Shown here piece by piece: positions 1 to 9,228 of a DNA stretch of 61,644 bases. Source of the stretch: a virus; the IMG/VR virus record IMGVR_UViG_3300037584_003288, positions 1 through 61,644 of that record. One strand, 5' to 3'. Position 1 is the first letter of the stretch; each line of letters starts with the position of its first letter. Position numbers and translations under genes: made by a program. The notes under the pieces were generated by a model. That model had not been told where the DNA came from. It did not search any database and saw nothing but the letters and a program-made list of their open reading frames with translations.

Positions 1-2602
1 TGTCGCCGCCAAGAGTAAGAACCGGATCGTCTATAGTGACAACGGTGCTGTTCACAGTCGTTGTCGTGCCGTCCACCTGAAGGTCGCCGAAGACCCTGAC
101 TGTGCCGCCGGACTCGACTCGCAATCTTTCGGTAGACGCTGTGCTTAGTCTTATTTCGTCAAGGGCATTAAGGAATAGCTTGTTGTTGCTATCACCTTTT
201 ACGCTGACGTTTCCATTGTTTAGGAAGATAGAATTAGTCGTTCCGGTGGTGAGGCCAATATTACCCGCAACCGTCAAGTCATATACCGGATTTGTGACTC
301 CGATGCCGACGTTACCCGAAGGCAAAATCCTCATCGCCTCAGCTAGACCCGATCCTGAATGGGTCTTGAATATCATTTGGCTTCCTGATCCGTTGCCTTG
401 CCCCGTAATTGTTGCGGCCTCGCGTCCGGTCTCGCGCAAATACAAAAGGTCGCCGGTTCCTTGAACTTCAAGTTCACCTGCTGGTGAAGTAGTGCCGATG
501 CCGACGTTTCCGCTGCTATCAACTGTCAACAAATCACCCGCGCTGCCGCCGTTACTTGTGATGTTAAATAAGTCGCCCGACTGTCCCGAAGCGCCTTCAA
601 TAGACAATGGGATTCTGGCGGAGCTTTCTGCTGTAAACGTAAATTGATTGAACGAATCCCAGTCTAGGCCGTTCGAGGCGTTACCAATGCCGCCCCCGTA
701 ATTGCCGCCGCTGTATATGTATAGTGCTCGCGTAGCGTTTATTTGTGAGTTGCCTGAAGACTGAACATACGCTTGCAAGTTCTCGCCTGACTTATCGTCG
801 TATCCGTTAATTTTAATGCCCTTATTGTCTGCGCTTTGAGCAATATCGAGCTTTGCCGCTGGAACTGTTACATCAATACCAACATTATCAGAGGTATCTA
901 TGGTCAAAGCTGGGAATTGCCCTGCTCTTGCGATGGTAAAGTAGCTATGGTTCACCCCTCCTGAACCTGATGCAACTCTCCATGTCTGTCCGTTTGGAGT
1001 ATTGGTTAGCCTTATCCCCGTCTTGTCAGGGCCATCTACCCCCGAACCCATTGCGCCTGATACATGCAAAAGAGCAGCCGGTGCCGTAGTTCCGATGCCG
1101 ACGTTGCCGCCCTCAAGAATTGTTAATCTTTCGGTAAGACCACCACCGCCATTGACTCTTGTTGATAGAGCCAAGCCAGCTCCGTAATCCCCAGCGGTAG
1201 CGTTCGTTTTCTTTGCTTCTATGCTTCCGAATACTGTTAAGGAACTACCTTGATATACCCCCTTAAAATCAATCTCTCCACCGACACCCGCTGCAACTGA
1301 AGCTGTATCAGAAACAGTTATAACCCCACTGGAACCTTTTGCGCCAGCTACCTCAAGCTTTGTCGATGGTGCCGAAGTGCCGATGCCGGCCCGCCCCGTA
1401 TCGCGGGGGATAGTGATGACGTTTATGTCATCAGAAAGGGTCGTGTTGTTAGGCGCGTGAACGCCAATGTTTAACGCGTTAGCGCTCCCATCGTAATGAA
1501 CAAACGCGCCTGAGTAATTGCTGCTTCCTTCAATGAGTCGAATTTTGCTCCCCTCTGCGTTGTTGCCGTTGCACTGGACCGCAAGCGTTGCAGTGGTTGC
1601 TCCGTTTATATGTAGAGGGTATGCCGGTAAAGCGACTCCTATTCCTATATTTCCATCCGAATGAATACGCAACCTCTCAGATCCACCTGTAGTAAATCCT
1701 AACGCATCGGCACCTGACCGATACATCCCCGTGTTGGGGTCATCGCTGAAGGTAAACGATGGCGCAGCGGCTGAACCGTTACGGTTGAAGATGCCGGTGC
1801 CAGCATAGATCTTTAAGCCTGTGGATGCGAAGTTGGCAATCCAGCTACCGCCTATGGCGACATTTAGTTCTCCAGCAGTCCGGTTGAAAAAGCCAGTGTC
1901 TGTGTCCGAAGAAAAAGTAAGAGATGGGCTACCCGCTGAACCTGCTCCAACGGTGACCTTGCCACTAAAATAACCATCGCGGAACGGGTTGCTCGACAGA
2001 CCAATGTCAATTGTGCTCACCATGCCATAGATAGGCTTGCGGAGTCCGATATTATTCGTGCCTATGTTGATCTTCTCAGTCCCATTAAACTGGATCTGAC
2101 CGCCGGAACCCTCGACGAAATTAAGATGGCCCATCTGGACAGTTGCAGCCGTCCCACTAAAGACTTCGTTCGAGTTCGTCGCGCTCGTCAGGAATGTAAA
2201 CGCATCCGCACTGTCGTCGTAACCCATGAAGCCAGTCTTCTGGGCACCGTCGTGGTAAAAGAATTCTATGCCGCGATCTTTTGAGTCGTCCAGCGCGTCA
2301 GTCCGCTGCTGACCACCAAGCGAGAAGATGGGGTCATCAATCGTGATGACAGTTGAGTTGAAAGTGGTGGCGCTGCCATTGACCTCAAACTCGCCGTTGA
2401 TGAACAACTTATCGGCGCTCTGGTCCCAGAGCATATACTTGCCACTGGTATCCCCGAAGAACTTTACGTCGTGGCCGGTGCCATCGACGCCAACAGTAAG
2501 GGGGCCTGAGATGGTGCCCCCTGAGTTAAGACCTACTGGTCCCTCTGAAACTACAGTTACCTGATCAAGACTCTGGGTTATGGTTATTGTCTCATTAGCC
2601 AT
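1..2602 (-). CDS. Tail fibre, N-terminal part (continues off the window; joins the fragment at 59519-61644)
   Basis: The frame opens with ATG at 2602 (MANETITITQ), overlapping the stop of the gene before it as TAATG, and is still open at base 1. It encodes about 867 residues. At least six copies of a fibre repeat of the NVGIGTT-x-P-x-x-x-L-x-V type are visible, such as NVGIGTTAPAALLHV and NVGIGTTSPAGELEV. This repeat is typical of beta-rich trimeric phage fibres that contact the host surface. A domain near the N-terminus containing ITIDDPIFSLGG and DRGIEFFYHDG recurs about 800 residues later as VTIDDPVLTLGG, so the protein contains an internal duplication. When the window ends are overlapped the frame runs on into 59519-61464, giving about 1515 residues. 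The fibre role is strongly supported; the receptor is unknown. Confidence 0.85.
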   Translation of the reverse strand, partial: MANETITITQSLDQVTVVSEGPVGLNSGGTISGPLTVGVDGTGHDVKFFGDTSGKYMLWDQSADKLFINGEFEVNGSATTFNSTVITIDDPIFSLGGQQRTDALDDSKDRGIEFFYHDGAQKTGFMGYDDSADAFTFLTSATNSNEVFSGTAATVQMGHLNFVEGSGGQIQFNGTEKINIGTNNIGLRKPIYGMVSTIDIGLSSNPFRDGYFSGKVTVGAGSAGSPSLTFSSDTDTGFFNRTAGELNVAIGGSWIANFASTGLKIYAGTGIFNRNGSAAAPSFTFSDDPNTGMYRSGADALGFTTGGSERLRIHSDGNIGIGVALPAYPLHINGATTATLAVQCNGNNAEGSKIRLIEGSSNYSGAFVHYDGSANALNIGVHAPNNTTLSDDINVITIPRDTGRAGIGTSAPSTKLEVAGAKGSSGVITVSDTASVAAGVGGEIDFKGVYQGSSLTVFGSIEAKKTNATAGDYGAGLALSTRVNGGGGLTERLTILEGGNVGIGTTAPAALLHVSGAMGSGVDGPDKTGIRLTNTPNGQTWRVASGSGGVNHSYFTIARAGQFPALTIDTSDNVGIDVTVPAAKLDIAQSADNKGIKINGYDDKSGENLQAYVQSSGNSQINATRALYIYSGGNYGGGIGNASNGLDWDSFNQFTFTAESSARIPLSIEGASGQSGDLFNITSNGGSAGDLLTVDSSGNVGIGTTSPAGELEVQGTGDLLYLRETGREAATITGQGNGSGSQMIFKTHSGSGLAEAMRILPSGNVGIGVTNPVYDLTVAGNIGLTTGTTNSIFLNNGNVSVKGDSNNKLFLNALDEIRLSTASTERLRVESGGTVRVFGDLQVDGTTTTVNSTVVTIDDPVLTLGGD

Positions 2603-2985
2603 TATGCGATGATTTCAGGTGTTATATCAAAAGTAAGATTTACGTGGTGTACCACTTGGCCTCCTTGAGTTATTCTCAAATCTCCCGCCACTGTCTGGGT
2701 CACATTGGGTAGTGCCGCTGCCTGTGTTGTGCTCCACAACAATTTAATATTGGGGGCGGTCGCATGGAATGTGATGCGGCTATCTTTTGTGGCATCCGCG
2801 GGGGTTGAGGTTCCCGAGATTAAAGTGTCAATTACAGTTCCAGTAATGAACTCTCCGTTCTCTTTTTGGCGAATGACCAACTCACCTGTGAAGCCGCTAG
2901 AAAAATCAACGACCGCTCCACCGGAGTTCTTGAATGTAACGTCGATCTGCTGTTGCTGTCCGCGCTGTAATTGAATGTTAGCCAT
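2602..2985 (-). CDS. Small tail or fibre-associated structural protein
   Basis: This 127-residue protein (MANIQLQRGQQQQIDVTF) has a beta-rich composition. It resembles the N-terminal segment of phage baseplate upper proteins, with a hydrophilic start, a 'GGAVVDFSSGFTG' turn and a polar end. I do not recognise the family firmly. It lies in a tight minus-strand run directly before the tail fibre, with which it shares TAATG, so translational coupling with the fibre is likely. A TTGGAC/TAACCT pair lies upstream with a 19-nt spacer, 5 nt from the ATG; that spacer is too long to count with the eight leaderless promoters described here. Attachment of the fibre or a fibre-chaperone role is an inference from position only. 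Confidence 0.6.
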   Translation of the reverse strand: MANIQLQRGQQQQIDVTFKNSGGAVVDFSSGFTGELVIRQKENGEFITGTVIDTLISGTSTPADATKDSRITFHATAPNIKLLWSTTQAAALPNVTQTVAGDLRITQGGQVVHHVNLTFDITPEIIA

Positions 2986-2993
2986 GGTTCAGG

Positions 2994-3311
2994 TTACGGG
3001 GTGTTTTCCTGAGAGGTCCAATCGGCACCAGCAAGTTCTGCCAAGATTTCTGCGTGGGTGTAAGTGTCCATGCCCTCAAAAGGCTCAGGGGTTTCACCGT
3101 CCCACTTAAGAATTGTCTTTGTGCCGTCTAGTGAGAGACGCAAAGTGTTCTTGGAGCTTTCAATGGCGGCATCAATAAACGTGTTGCCGACCACTACCTG
3201 CTCCGTAGTCTCCTCTCCTTCTTCGTCGATGACTGTTTGCTCTTCGCTGATGTCTCCGGCGTTGATTGCTTCAAGGGTCATTACAACCCACTTTCTATTT
3301 TCGTAACTCAT
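2994..3311 (-). CDS. Hypothetical acidic protein in the fibre operon
   Basis: The 105-residue product (MSYENRKWVVMTLEAINAGD) is strongly acidic, with a run rich in Glu and Thr near residues 20-35. It ends with a segment rich in Ala and Glu. No known motif was recognised. It sits between the LamG-repeat protein and the small tail protein, with gaps of only 2 and 8 nt, so it belongs to the same transcription unit. A structural or assembly role linked to fibres is inferred from this placement. The start is an ATG with no Shine-Dalgarno motif ahead of it. Confidence 0.6.
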   Translation of the reverse strand: MSYENRKWVVMTLEAINAGDISEEQTVIDEEGEETTEQVVVGNTFIDAAIESSKNTLRLSLDGTKTILKWDGETPEPFEGMDTYTHAEILAELAGADWTSQENTP

Positions 3312-3313
3312 GG

Positions 3314-6300
3314 TTAATAAGGGGTATCTAGTTGTAGGTCTGAAGTTGTCATGTTGGTCATCACTGCTGCGCCTCCGACCTTGGTCAGGCTTAGGTTAGA
3401 AAACTGGACGAACTTGTCGGCGCTAAGGTCGTTTACATTAAGCATTGTGTTGGTTGACCCACTATACACAAAATAAAATACTTTAGTTCCGCTTCCAGAA
3501 GGAAGAGAGGTGTAAGACGAGCCGTCGTAATAACGTGGAAAAGCGTCTGAATCGTCTGTGAGAAAATCAAACTGAAGTTTGTAGACACAACCGGTTTCCA
3601 AATTAGTAGTCAGCGCATGAGTTCCTGTTCCCGCGCAAAGATTAGTTTTACCTCCAGCGTCACTGCCGCCGCTCGTTGGTCGGAAAAACCTCGCAGCAGT
3701 TCCGTTTGGAAAGGTTTCTTCGTTGGCGTTATAAGAAAACCAAGTGGCGTCCTTATATAAGTCAGCGTCTGCTTTGAACAGCTCTGGCCCGATGTATTGC
3801 CCACGGAGTCGCTTGACGCTAATATCCGTAGCTGAAAAGTTGACTGAGTTACTATAGCCACCAAGTTGAAATTGCAGGTGTGCGGTAGAGTCTTCTCCTG
3901 TTGCGGTCAGCAACACTTCATTAACGCCATTTGTGTTGGTGTTGTAAATGTTGCTAAGATTCACGTTGGCACCAGTAGCGTCACTTCTTAAGCCAACATT
4001 TACGGTGTTTGTTCCGCTTATGTAATCGAGGTTAAACGTGACCTTGTAGACTTCTCCGGTGCGGATTGAGAACGAGTTGGAAACAGCGGCACCTAAGTTA
4101 CCACTGGTTTCTATCGCAGAAGTAATGTCCCGACCACTAGTGACAAGGGTGTCAAAGGGATAAGTGGAACCATTTGTAAATCCTGTTATCAGCTCGCTGT
4201 CTTCAGCTTCCAGTCCCTGAAAGATTATATCGTTGGTGCCGTCAGCAGCAGGACTTGTCGCGTCCCCCATGCGCCAGTAGTGAAGCGCCTTGTCGCTCAA
4301 ATCGTATGCTCCTTGAGACTTAGAGATGTCTATGGGGCGTCCTCTGTTGAATAGGGCACGAATGGCTTCCTCGTCGAGTTCCTCATGGATGGAGAATTCG
4401 TCAAGGGAGCCTTCAAAATAAACGCTGCCGCCACGACCTATGCGAATACCTGTGGAGTAAGCAGAGGGAGTTCCGGCACTAGTGGCTTGGACTGTTTGCT
4501 CAACTCCATCACACCACAACTTAGAATTGTTAATGTCTGCGCTATCAAAATACACGGTCCAGTGGTGCCATAGGCCGTCATCTTGGGCAGAAGTATCGTT
4601 CCAGTATCTCCAGTTTCCAGCGCTCGTGTAGAGTAGCGGTTTGCCTGAGCTTTGATTAAAAATAAATGACCCTACAGTAGTATCTCCGTGGTCAAAAACA
4701 GGATTATCAGTAGTGCGTGTAGCTTTTGCCCAGAAGCTATAATAGCGCGTGGCTAAAGTTGCGTCCACTTGCGTTTGCAGAAACTCATCGTCCCCTTCGA
4801 GTATAATGCTCTTGGTGTTTGCCACCGGAGGTAGGGCGTAAATCTGCTTGGGTGCCTCTGTCTGGATTGTGGCTCCCGATATGGTGCCGGTGTTTCCGTT
4901 GACAGGCTTAACAGACAGTTGGCTTACCTTGAGGAATTTGCCGTTATCAAGATTCGCAAAGGTCATGTAAGGGGCTCCACTGAGCCCGAACATGTAGAAG
5001 GTCTTAACTCCGCTGCCCGCTGAAGATTGGTGGTGTCCACCTCCTCCCGTCACTTGCACAAGAGCGTTGGAATCGTCGGTCTCAAAGAGAAGGGTCAGTT
5101 TGTAAACCTTCGTCGCAACTAGGTCTTCCGTGAGGAAACCGATTGCATCGTCTGTGATATAAACATATCCACCAGAACTGCTTCCTCCACTTGCAGGTCG
5201 GTCAATACGAACACTTTCTCCAGCAACAAATGTGGGAGTGTTAGTGCCCAACCCACCCCACCTACCAGTAGTGTAGGGGTCTGCAACAGATAGCTCTGCG
5301 CCTAGTCCCGGATTCGTTTGGTCGAACAAATGAGAATCTACACGGCTACTCGTCCCGTCTGCCGCAGGGTTCGTGGCGTCCCCCATCTTGTAGTAAGCCT
5401 TGAGGTTGTCCCTGTAGATATCGTAGGCCCCAGTCTTTGTGGCAACAGGTGTGGGCTCCCCTGCGTTGTATAGGGCCTTGATGGCGTCACCATCGAGTGC
5501 AGCGTCCCAGACGGCTACCTCGCTAACAGAACCCTCCATATGATAAGTGCGTCCACCCGAACCGTCAGGGATAGCCCCTATGTAAAAATTTGTGTCAGGG
5601 TTGGCAGATGCAGCGGGTGTGTAGGAATGTGTATCTCTCGCTACTCCGTCAACATAGTAAGTTGCAGTGCCTCCATCAGCGACTAAAGCGATGTGATGCC
5701 ATAGGCCCGCAGTAATGTGAGCGCTGATGTCTGTGCTGCTCTTGCCAGTGGCTTGCAACGCAAACCCAGCGGCAGTTCCATTGAAGCCAACGTAAAATTG
5801 CTTACCGCTAGAATAGCACCCCAAGGCTTGGAACCCCGAGAAGTTAGCCATGTTGCACCAGAAAGATATAGTCGCATCAGTGTGGATGAAATCAGGTTGG
5901 AACCCTGTGTCCACAAATTCGTCCGTTGCGTCAAACGCCATACTCTTCGCGCTCCCTGCGCTGGGCAGATTCTGGGTCTTCTTGGGGACGCTTTCGGCGG
6001 TGCTCTCGTCTTTTATTACTGCGCCATTGATGGTGCCCACGTTCTGGACTTCCTTAAAACTAATATTAGAAAACTGAACGTATTGATTTGGACTCAGTTC
6101 AATTGCGCCAAGCGCGAGTCCAGCGTTTGCTGCTGTAAAAAGATAATTTACTGAGCCTGATCCAGTTTGAAGTGTTGTATATGATGACCCGTCATAAAAT
6201 CGAGCCAGCGCAATAGTGCCCGATGTCTCATCTGTCTCAAAATCAAACTTGAGCCTGTAAGTTTTGCCCACAGTAACATTGCCTGTGAGGATGCCGCCAC

Positions 6301-7150
6301 TTGCTAAAGAAGCTTGCAGTGCGCTATTGCTGCCGCCAGATGCTCCTCGCGCTACCCTTATTGAGTTTGTGGATGGGTTACTAACTGTGTTGCCGTAGGT
6401 AGTCCACCCCGAAGAATCGTATGGGTTGGCAATAGTCAGCTCACTACTCAGTCCACCATTCGGTCCTTGGTCAAACAGCAGGTTGCTATCCCCGTCGCTC
6501 TTACCGTCCAGCTTGCCTTCCCCCATCCTGAACCAGTGGGCAAGGTTTGGGTTAGTTCTTATTTTAGTCGGTTGTCCGTTGTTGTATAAGGCGTCTACTT
6601 CGCGTGCTGTGAGTGCGGAAGAAAAGATGGCTACCTCATCAAGAGAGCCGTCCATGAAGCCGCCCGCACCTCCCCTGCACCCCAAAAAGCCGTTTTGAAC
6701 TCCTCCCCATCCAGCGTCTAAATTGCCCCCATTGCCACCAGACTGTAAAACTCCGTCGAGGTATAATTTTGCGGCATTCTCGCTGGCATCCCAGACACCA
6801 ACCATATGATACCACTGACCCGTATTGAGCACAGAGTTTACAGCAACGGCGTAATGAGTGCCGCCATCAAACACATTGAATCGAGGTTTTCCGGCTTCCG
6901 CAATATTGAACTGCGCGAAATTGTTGGTGTCATATGCAGCTTCAAAAAGCCGTGTGTATGTAGCGTATTTAGCAAGGTCATCCGAGTTAATCCAAAGCGA
7001 GACTGAGAAATCATTGCTGCCAATGGCATTGAACACCGTCGGAAGCGCGAACTGCACGAAATCGTCCGTCCCGTCGAACTTGGTGGAAGAACGAGTTACG
7101 AATTTCCGAAAGCGTTTTGCTTTCTGGCTATTTCCCAATCCTAAACGCAT
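3314..7150 (-). CDS. LamG/concanavalin A-like repeat virion protein
   Basis: The 1278-residue protein carries three LamG-type (concanavalin A-like lectin/glucanase) domains starting near residues 22, 400 and 778. Each has the signature of a 'FDGTDDFV' strand, a W-x-H or WYHM strand, 'YLDGV' or 'YVDGV', and 'G-S-L/V-D/S-E-V/F' followed by 'ALYNxGxP'. The domains alternate with beta-sandwich segments (roughly residues 230-370, 620-760, 1000-1110 and 1120-1260) that resemble carbohydrate-binding modules. Such proteins on phages usually bind surface polysaccharide, so this is probably a virion fibre or appendage. Its start codon overlaps the previous stop as TAATG. The repeat architecture is directly visible; the glycan ligand is unknown. 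Confidence 0.8.
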   Translation of the reverse strand: MRLGLGNSQKAKRFRKFVTRSSTKFDGTDDFVQFALPTVFNAIGSNDFSVSLWINSDDLAKYATYTRLFEAAYDTNNFAQFNIAEAGKPRFNVFDGGTHYAVAVNSVLNTGQWYHMVGVWDASENAAKLYLDGVLQSGGNGGNLDAGWGGVQNGFLGCRGGAGGFMDGSLDEVAIFSSALTAREVDALYNNGQPTKIRTNPNLAHWFRMGEGKLDGKSDGDSNLLFDQGPNGGLSSELTIANPYDSSGWTTYGNTVSNPSTNSIRVARGASGGSNSALQASLASGGILTGNVTVGKTYRLKFDFETDETSGTIALARFYDGSSYTTLQTGSGSVNYLFTAANAGLALGAIELSPNQYVQFSNISFKEVQNVGTINGAVIKDESTAESVPKKTQNLPSAGSAKSMAFDATDEFVDTGFQPDFIHTDATISFWCNMANFSGFQALGCYSSGKQFYVGFNGTAAGFALQATGKSSTDISAHITAGLWHHIALVADGGTATYYVDGVARDTHSYTPAASANPDTNFYIGAIPDGSGGRTYHMEGSVSEVAVWDAALDGDAIKALYNAGEPTPVATKTGAYDIYRDNLKAYYKMGDATNPAADGTSSRVDSHLFDQTNPGLGAELSVADPYTTGRWGGLGTNTPTFVAGESVRIDRPASGGSSSGGYVYITDDAIGFLTEDLVATKVYKLTLLFETDDSNALVQVTGGGGHHQSSAGSGVKTFYMFGLSGAPYMTFANLDNGKFLKVSQLSVKPVNGNTGTISGATIQTEAPKQIYALPPVANTKSIILEGDDEFLQTQVDATLATRYYSFWAKATRTTDNPVFDHGDTTVGSFIFNQSSGKPLLYTSAGNWRYWNDTSAQDDGLWHHWTVYFDSADINNSKLWCDGVEQTVQATSAGTPSAYSTGIRIGRGGSVYFEGSLDEFSIHEELDEEAIRALFNRGRPIDISKSQGAYDLSDKALHYWRMGDATSPAADGTNDIIFQGLEAEDSELITGFTNGSTYPFDTLVTSGRDITSAIETSGNLGAAVSNSFSIRTGEVYKVTFNLDYISGTNTVNVGLRSDATGANVNLSNIYNTNTNGVNEVLLTATGEDSTAHLQFQLGGYSNSVNFSATDISVKRLRGQYIGPELFKADADLYKDATWFSYNANEETFPNGTAARFFRPTSGGSDAGGKTNLCAGTGTHALTTNLETGCVYKLQFDFLTDDSDAFPRYYDGSSYTSLPSGSGTKVFYFVYSGSTNTMLNVNDLSADKFVQFSNLSLTKVGGAAVMTNMTTSDLQLDTPY

Positions 7151-7410
7151 TACGCAGCTTTGTAAGCTAACACTTTTCCGCTAGACAGTTGGAAAGCGGT
7201 GATCTGGCCGAAGATAGAAGAACCTTCGGGGAAGACTACAGAACCCGACGCTACGGTGTCGCCGTCTAGTTCTGGCCATGTCAGTGAGGTAAACACTGTG
7301 TCTTCTAAAAAGAAGATAGAACAGAACTCACCTGTTACAGCAGTAGTCCCAGATTCAAAAGTCGCTCCAGCCTGCCCGAAGGATTGTTTTTCGATGTTTG
7401 ATGTTGCCAT
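7150..7410 (-). CDS. Small phage structural protein (86 aa)
   Basis: The sequence begins MATSNIEKQSFGQAG and contains 'TGEFCSIFFLEDTVFTSL' followed by 'FPEGSSIFGQITAFQLSSGKV'. I associate this pattern with small head or tail proteins of marine phages, but I cannot name the family. A TATAAT hexamer lies about 16 nt upstream of the ATG, without a good -35 box. The gene is translationally coupled to the LamG-repeat protein through TAATG. A capsid-decoration or tail-collar role is plausible from the neighbourhood only. Confidence 0.65.
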   Translation of the reverse strand: MATSNIEKQSFGQAGATFESGTTAVTGEFCSIFFLEDTVFTSLTWPELDGDTVASGSVVFPEGSSIFGQITAFQLSSGKVLAYKAA

Positions 7411-7427
7411 GATTGTTGGTTGTTAAA

Positions 7428-7838
7428 TTATACCGAAGCGGTCATTTGGACCGCTAAGTAAGTAAAGTCTACTGTATCGCTACCAGAGTTCCCCCACGAA
7501 CGTACGCGTACGTCAGCTAGATCGTGGACCGTAATAATATTTACTTGCTGTGGGCGTATGAATATTTCAAATGTGGTCGTACTCGCATCCAAAGAAACTG
7601 CGAGAGATACCGGGTTGGTATCCGAAGTAGCGTTATTATTCCTGAGCATCAAGAGAACACTATGCGCCGACGTTTCAATATCTCCTGTAGCAACTAAAGA
7701 CTCAGGAGTGCCTGAAGCTGCTTGTTGTCCTAATACATAGGGGGTTGGGTCAAGGGCTGAGGTCGCGGCGGAGTTAAACGCCAGCGCTACGCTGTCTACA
7801 GACATAGATGCAGCGTGATTTACAGTTGAAGCGGCCAT
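7428..7838 (-). CDS. Putative small virion protein (136 aa)
   Basis: The protein (MAASTVNHAASMSVDSVALA) is rich in Ala, Ser, Thr and Val and has a predicted beta-sandwich character, with 'LLMLRNNNATSDTNPVSLAVSLDASTTTFEIFI' segments. That pattern suits a head-decoration or fibre-base protein. No family was recognised. A sigma70-type promoter sits directly upstream: TTGAAG, 17 nt, TAAAGT, then only 6 nt to the ATG. Its transcript is therefore predicted to be leaderless. Confidence 0.6.
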   Translation of the reverse strand: MAASTVNHAASMSVDSVALAFNSAATSALDPTPYVLGQQAASGTPESLVATGDIETSAHSVLLMLRNNNATSDTNPVSLAVSLDASTTTFEIFIRPQQVNIITVHDLADVRVRSWGNSGSDTVDFTYLAVQMTASV

Positions 7839-7844
7839 GCAATA

Positions 7845-7873
7845 ACTTTACACAAATAATACTTTCACTTCAA
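7845..7873 (-). promoter_or_regulatory. Predicted leaderless promoter of the 136-aa gene
   Basis: On the minus strand TTGAAG (7873-7868) is followed by a 17-nt spacer and TAAAGT (7850-7845). The ATG begins 6 nt downstream at 7838, which is about where transcription should start. It matches the architecture of seven other genes here. Confidence 0.5.
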
Positions 7874-7879
7874 GCCCAC

Positions 7880-9148
7880 TTACTCTCGGTCAATGGCTTG
7901 TCGGGTCCTAGAACTCTGGGCTTCAGAAGACTCGGCAAGCTCTTCTTGAAGCCGTTGAAAAGCTTGTTTAGCCACTAAAGCTCGCTCTTCAGGGTCTTGT
8001 GGGAACCCTGCCTTTTTCAAGAAGTTCATAAGAAACTGCATCCTACGCCGGTCAACTACGCTATCGGGATTGTACGCTTTACGATTAAAATCTTTGAAAG
8101 CTACTTTCAGATAGCCCATTCCATTCGGAACATCTTCTGCAAACTCTTCAATGTCCGAGGCGCTAACAGACGGAGATTCTTCTAACTCTACATCTGCACC
8201 GAAGTCTTCCATTTCAGGTTCTCCGGCATCGGCTTCTGCGTCTGGAAGTTTAGCCGCCATCTGTCTCGATGCCGCGGGTGGGTCGGCGCGTTCTTCGAGT
8301 TCGACATCAGGAACGTCTGCCGGAGGCGAATCCTCTAGGTCTGCGTCGATGCTATCTTTAACGCGATCTACCAGTCTTTCGACTTTGAACCCTTGTTCGG
8401 TTTCTTCCGTAGGTTCTTTTTGCATCGTAGGGTTGGCTCTGCCTAACTCTTCGAGTGCTTTAGATACTTGCGAAATATCGGGGGTGGGGCCTGCGTCTTC
8501 TGGTATGACTCGGGCACTAGGTACGTCGTCGGCGTCGGGGCGGTCTACTTCCGCTTTTGATGGTAGGGCGTCCCCTTTCTTTTTACCCGCAGGTTTTTGA
8601 ACATCTTTTGCTTCAGGCTCTACTTTATCAGGAGCGCCTTCCTCGGGTGGGTCGAGGTCTTCGGGTTTTGGCTTATCAGAAACAGCTTTTCCGGGGTCGG
8701 ATTTGGCTTCTTTCTTTTCTGATTTTATGGACTCGGGTACGTCTATAGCCCTGTTGTAGATCGACGGGTCCAGTGCTCCAAAGGTATTGTAGTTACCCTC
8801 CTTTCTTTGTTTCTTAACGTAGTCGTAATCTTCCTGAGTAATTGTACGATCTTGGGGGGTGGGGTCATATTTACTAGAGATCCCGGCTTTACCCTGCTGG
8901 GTCATTCTTTCAGGGCTCCCCACTAATCTTTCCTTGCTGTATTCTCCATCTCTTGGATTGTCAGGTATGGTGACAGTAACTTTCTCACTGTCGGGATACG
9001 ATTGAAGCGCACCCAGCATGGTCTTTACGACCGCTTTGTTGTAGGGGATTCCTTTTTTCTCTGCTTGTGTGACAGCAGCCATTTGATCATAGCGCGACAA
9101 CTTTTTGAAGTCGTCCACCATCATGGGAAATGTGTAGGTCTTAGCCAT
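7880..9148 (-). CDS. Acidic, disordered structural-region protein (422 aa)
   Basis: The protein starts MAKTYTFPMMVDDFKKLSRY. It has a compact N-terminal part (about residues 1-130), a long central stretch rich in Pro, Glu, Asp and Lys (about 140-330) that should be disordered, and a folded-looking basic C-terminus with 'RRRMQFLMNFLKKAGFPQ'. No enzyme motif was found. It is transcribed downstream of the capsid genes but behind a strong terminator, so it may be expressed separately. Low-complexity acidic linkers like this occur in scaffold, assembly or internal head proteins. The role is otherwise unknown. Confidence 0.6.
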   Translation of the reverse strand: MAKTYTFPMMVDDFKKLSRYDQMAAVTQAEKKGIPYNKAVVKTMLGALQSYPDSEKVTVTIPDNPRDGEYSKERLVGSPERMTQQGKAGISSKYDPTPQDRTITQEDYDYVKKQRKEGNYNTFGALDPSIYNRAIDVPESIKSEKKEAKSDPGKAVSDKPKPEDLDPPEEGAPDKVEPEAKDVQKPAGKKKGDALPSKAEVDRPDADDVPSARVIPEDAGPTPDISQVSKALEELGRANPTMQKEPTEETEQGFKVERLVDRVKDSIDADLEDSPPADVPDVELEERADPPAASRQMAAKLPDAEADAGEPEMEDFGADVELEESPSVSASDIEEFAEDVPNGMGYLKVAFKDFNRKAYNPDSVVDRRRMQFLMNFLKKAGFPQDPEERALVAKQAFQRLQEELAESSEAQSSRTRQAIDRE

Positions 9149-9166
9149 TATTTTAGTGGGTAAAAG

Positions 9167-9212
9167 AAATCCCGAACCCCGAAAGGTTCTTCAGGGTTCG
9201 GGATTTATGGTT
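9167..9212 (-). terminator. Rho-independent terminator after the 70-aa head gene
   Basis: A perfect 13-bp stem, AAATCCCGAACCC (9167-9179) with GGGTTCGGGATTT (9194-9206), is followed on the minus strand by TTTCTTTT. It lies 23 nt beyond the stop at 9229 and ends the capsid transcription unit. Confidence 0.8.
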
Positions 9213-9228
9213 AGGGATTAGGGTGTAG

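Noticed and set aside
1-180. True direct terminal repeat of the virion DNA
   Set aside because: The exact match is 127 nt, does not start at base 1, and the flanking 53 nt differ only synonymously. That fits an assembly overlap with a variant allele better than packaged terminal repeats.
1-2602. Diversity-generating retroelement acting on the tail fibre
   Set aside because: No reverse transcriptase gene and no template/variable repeat pair with adenine-specific changes were seen, although a short fibre-like segment exists at 18928.
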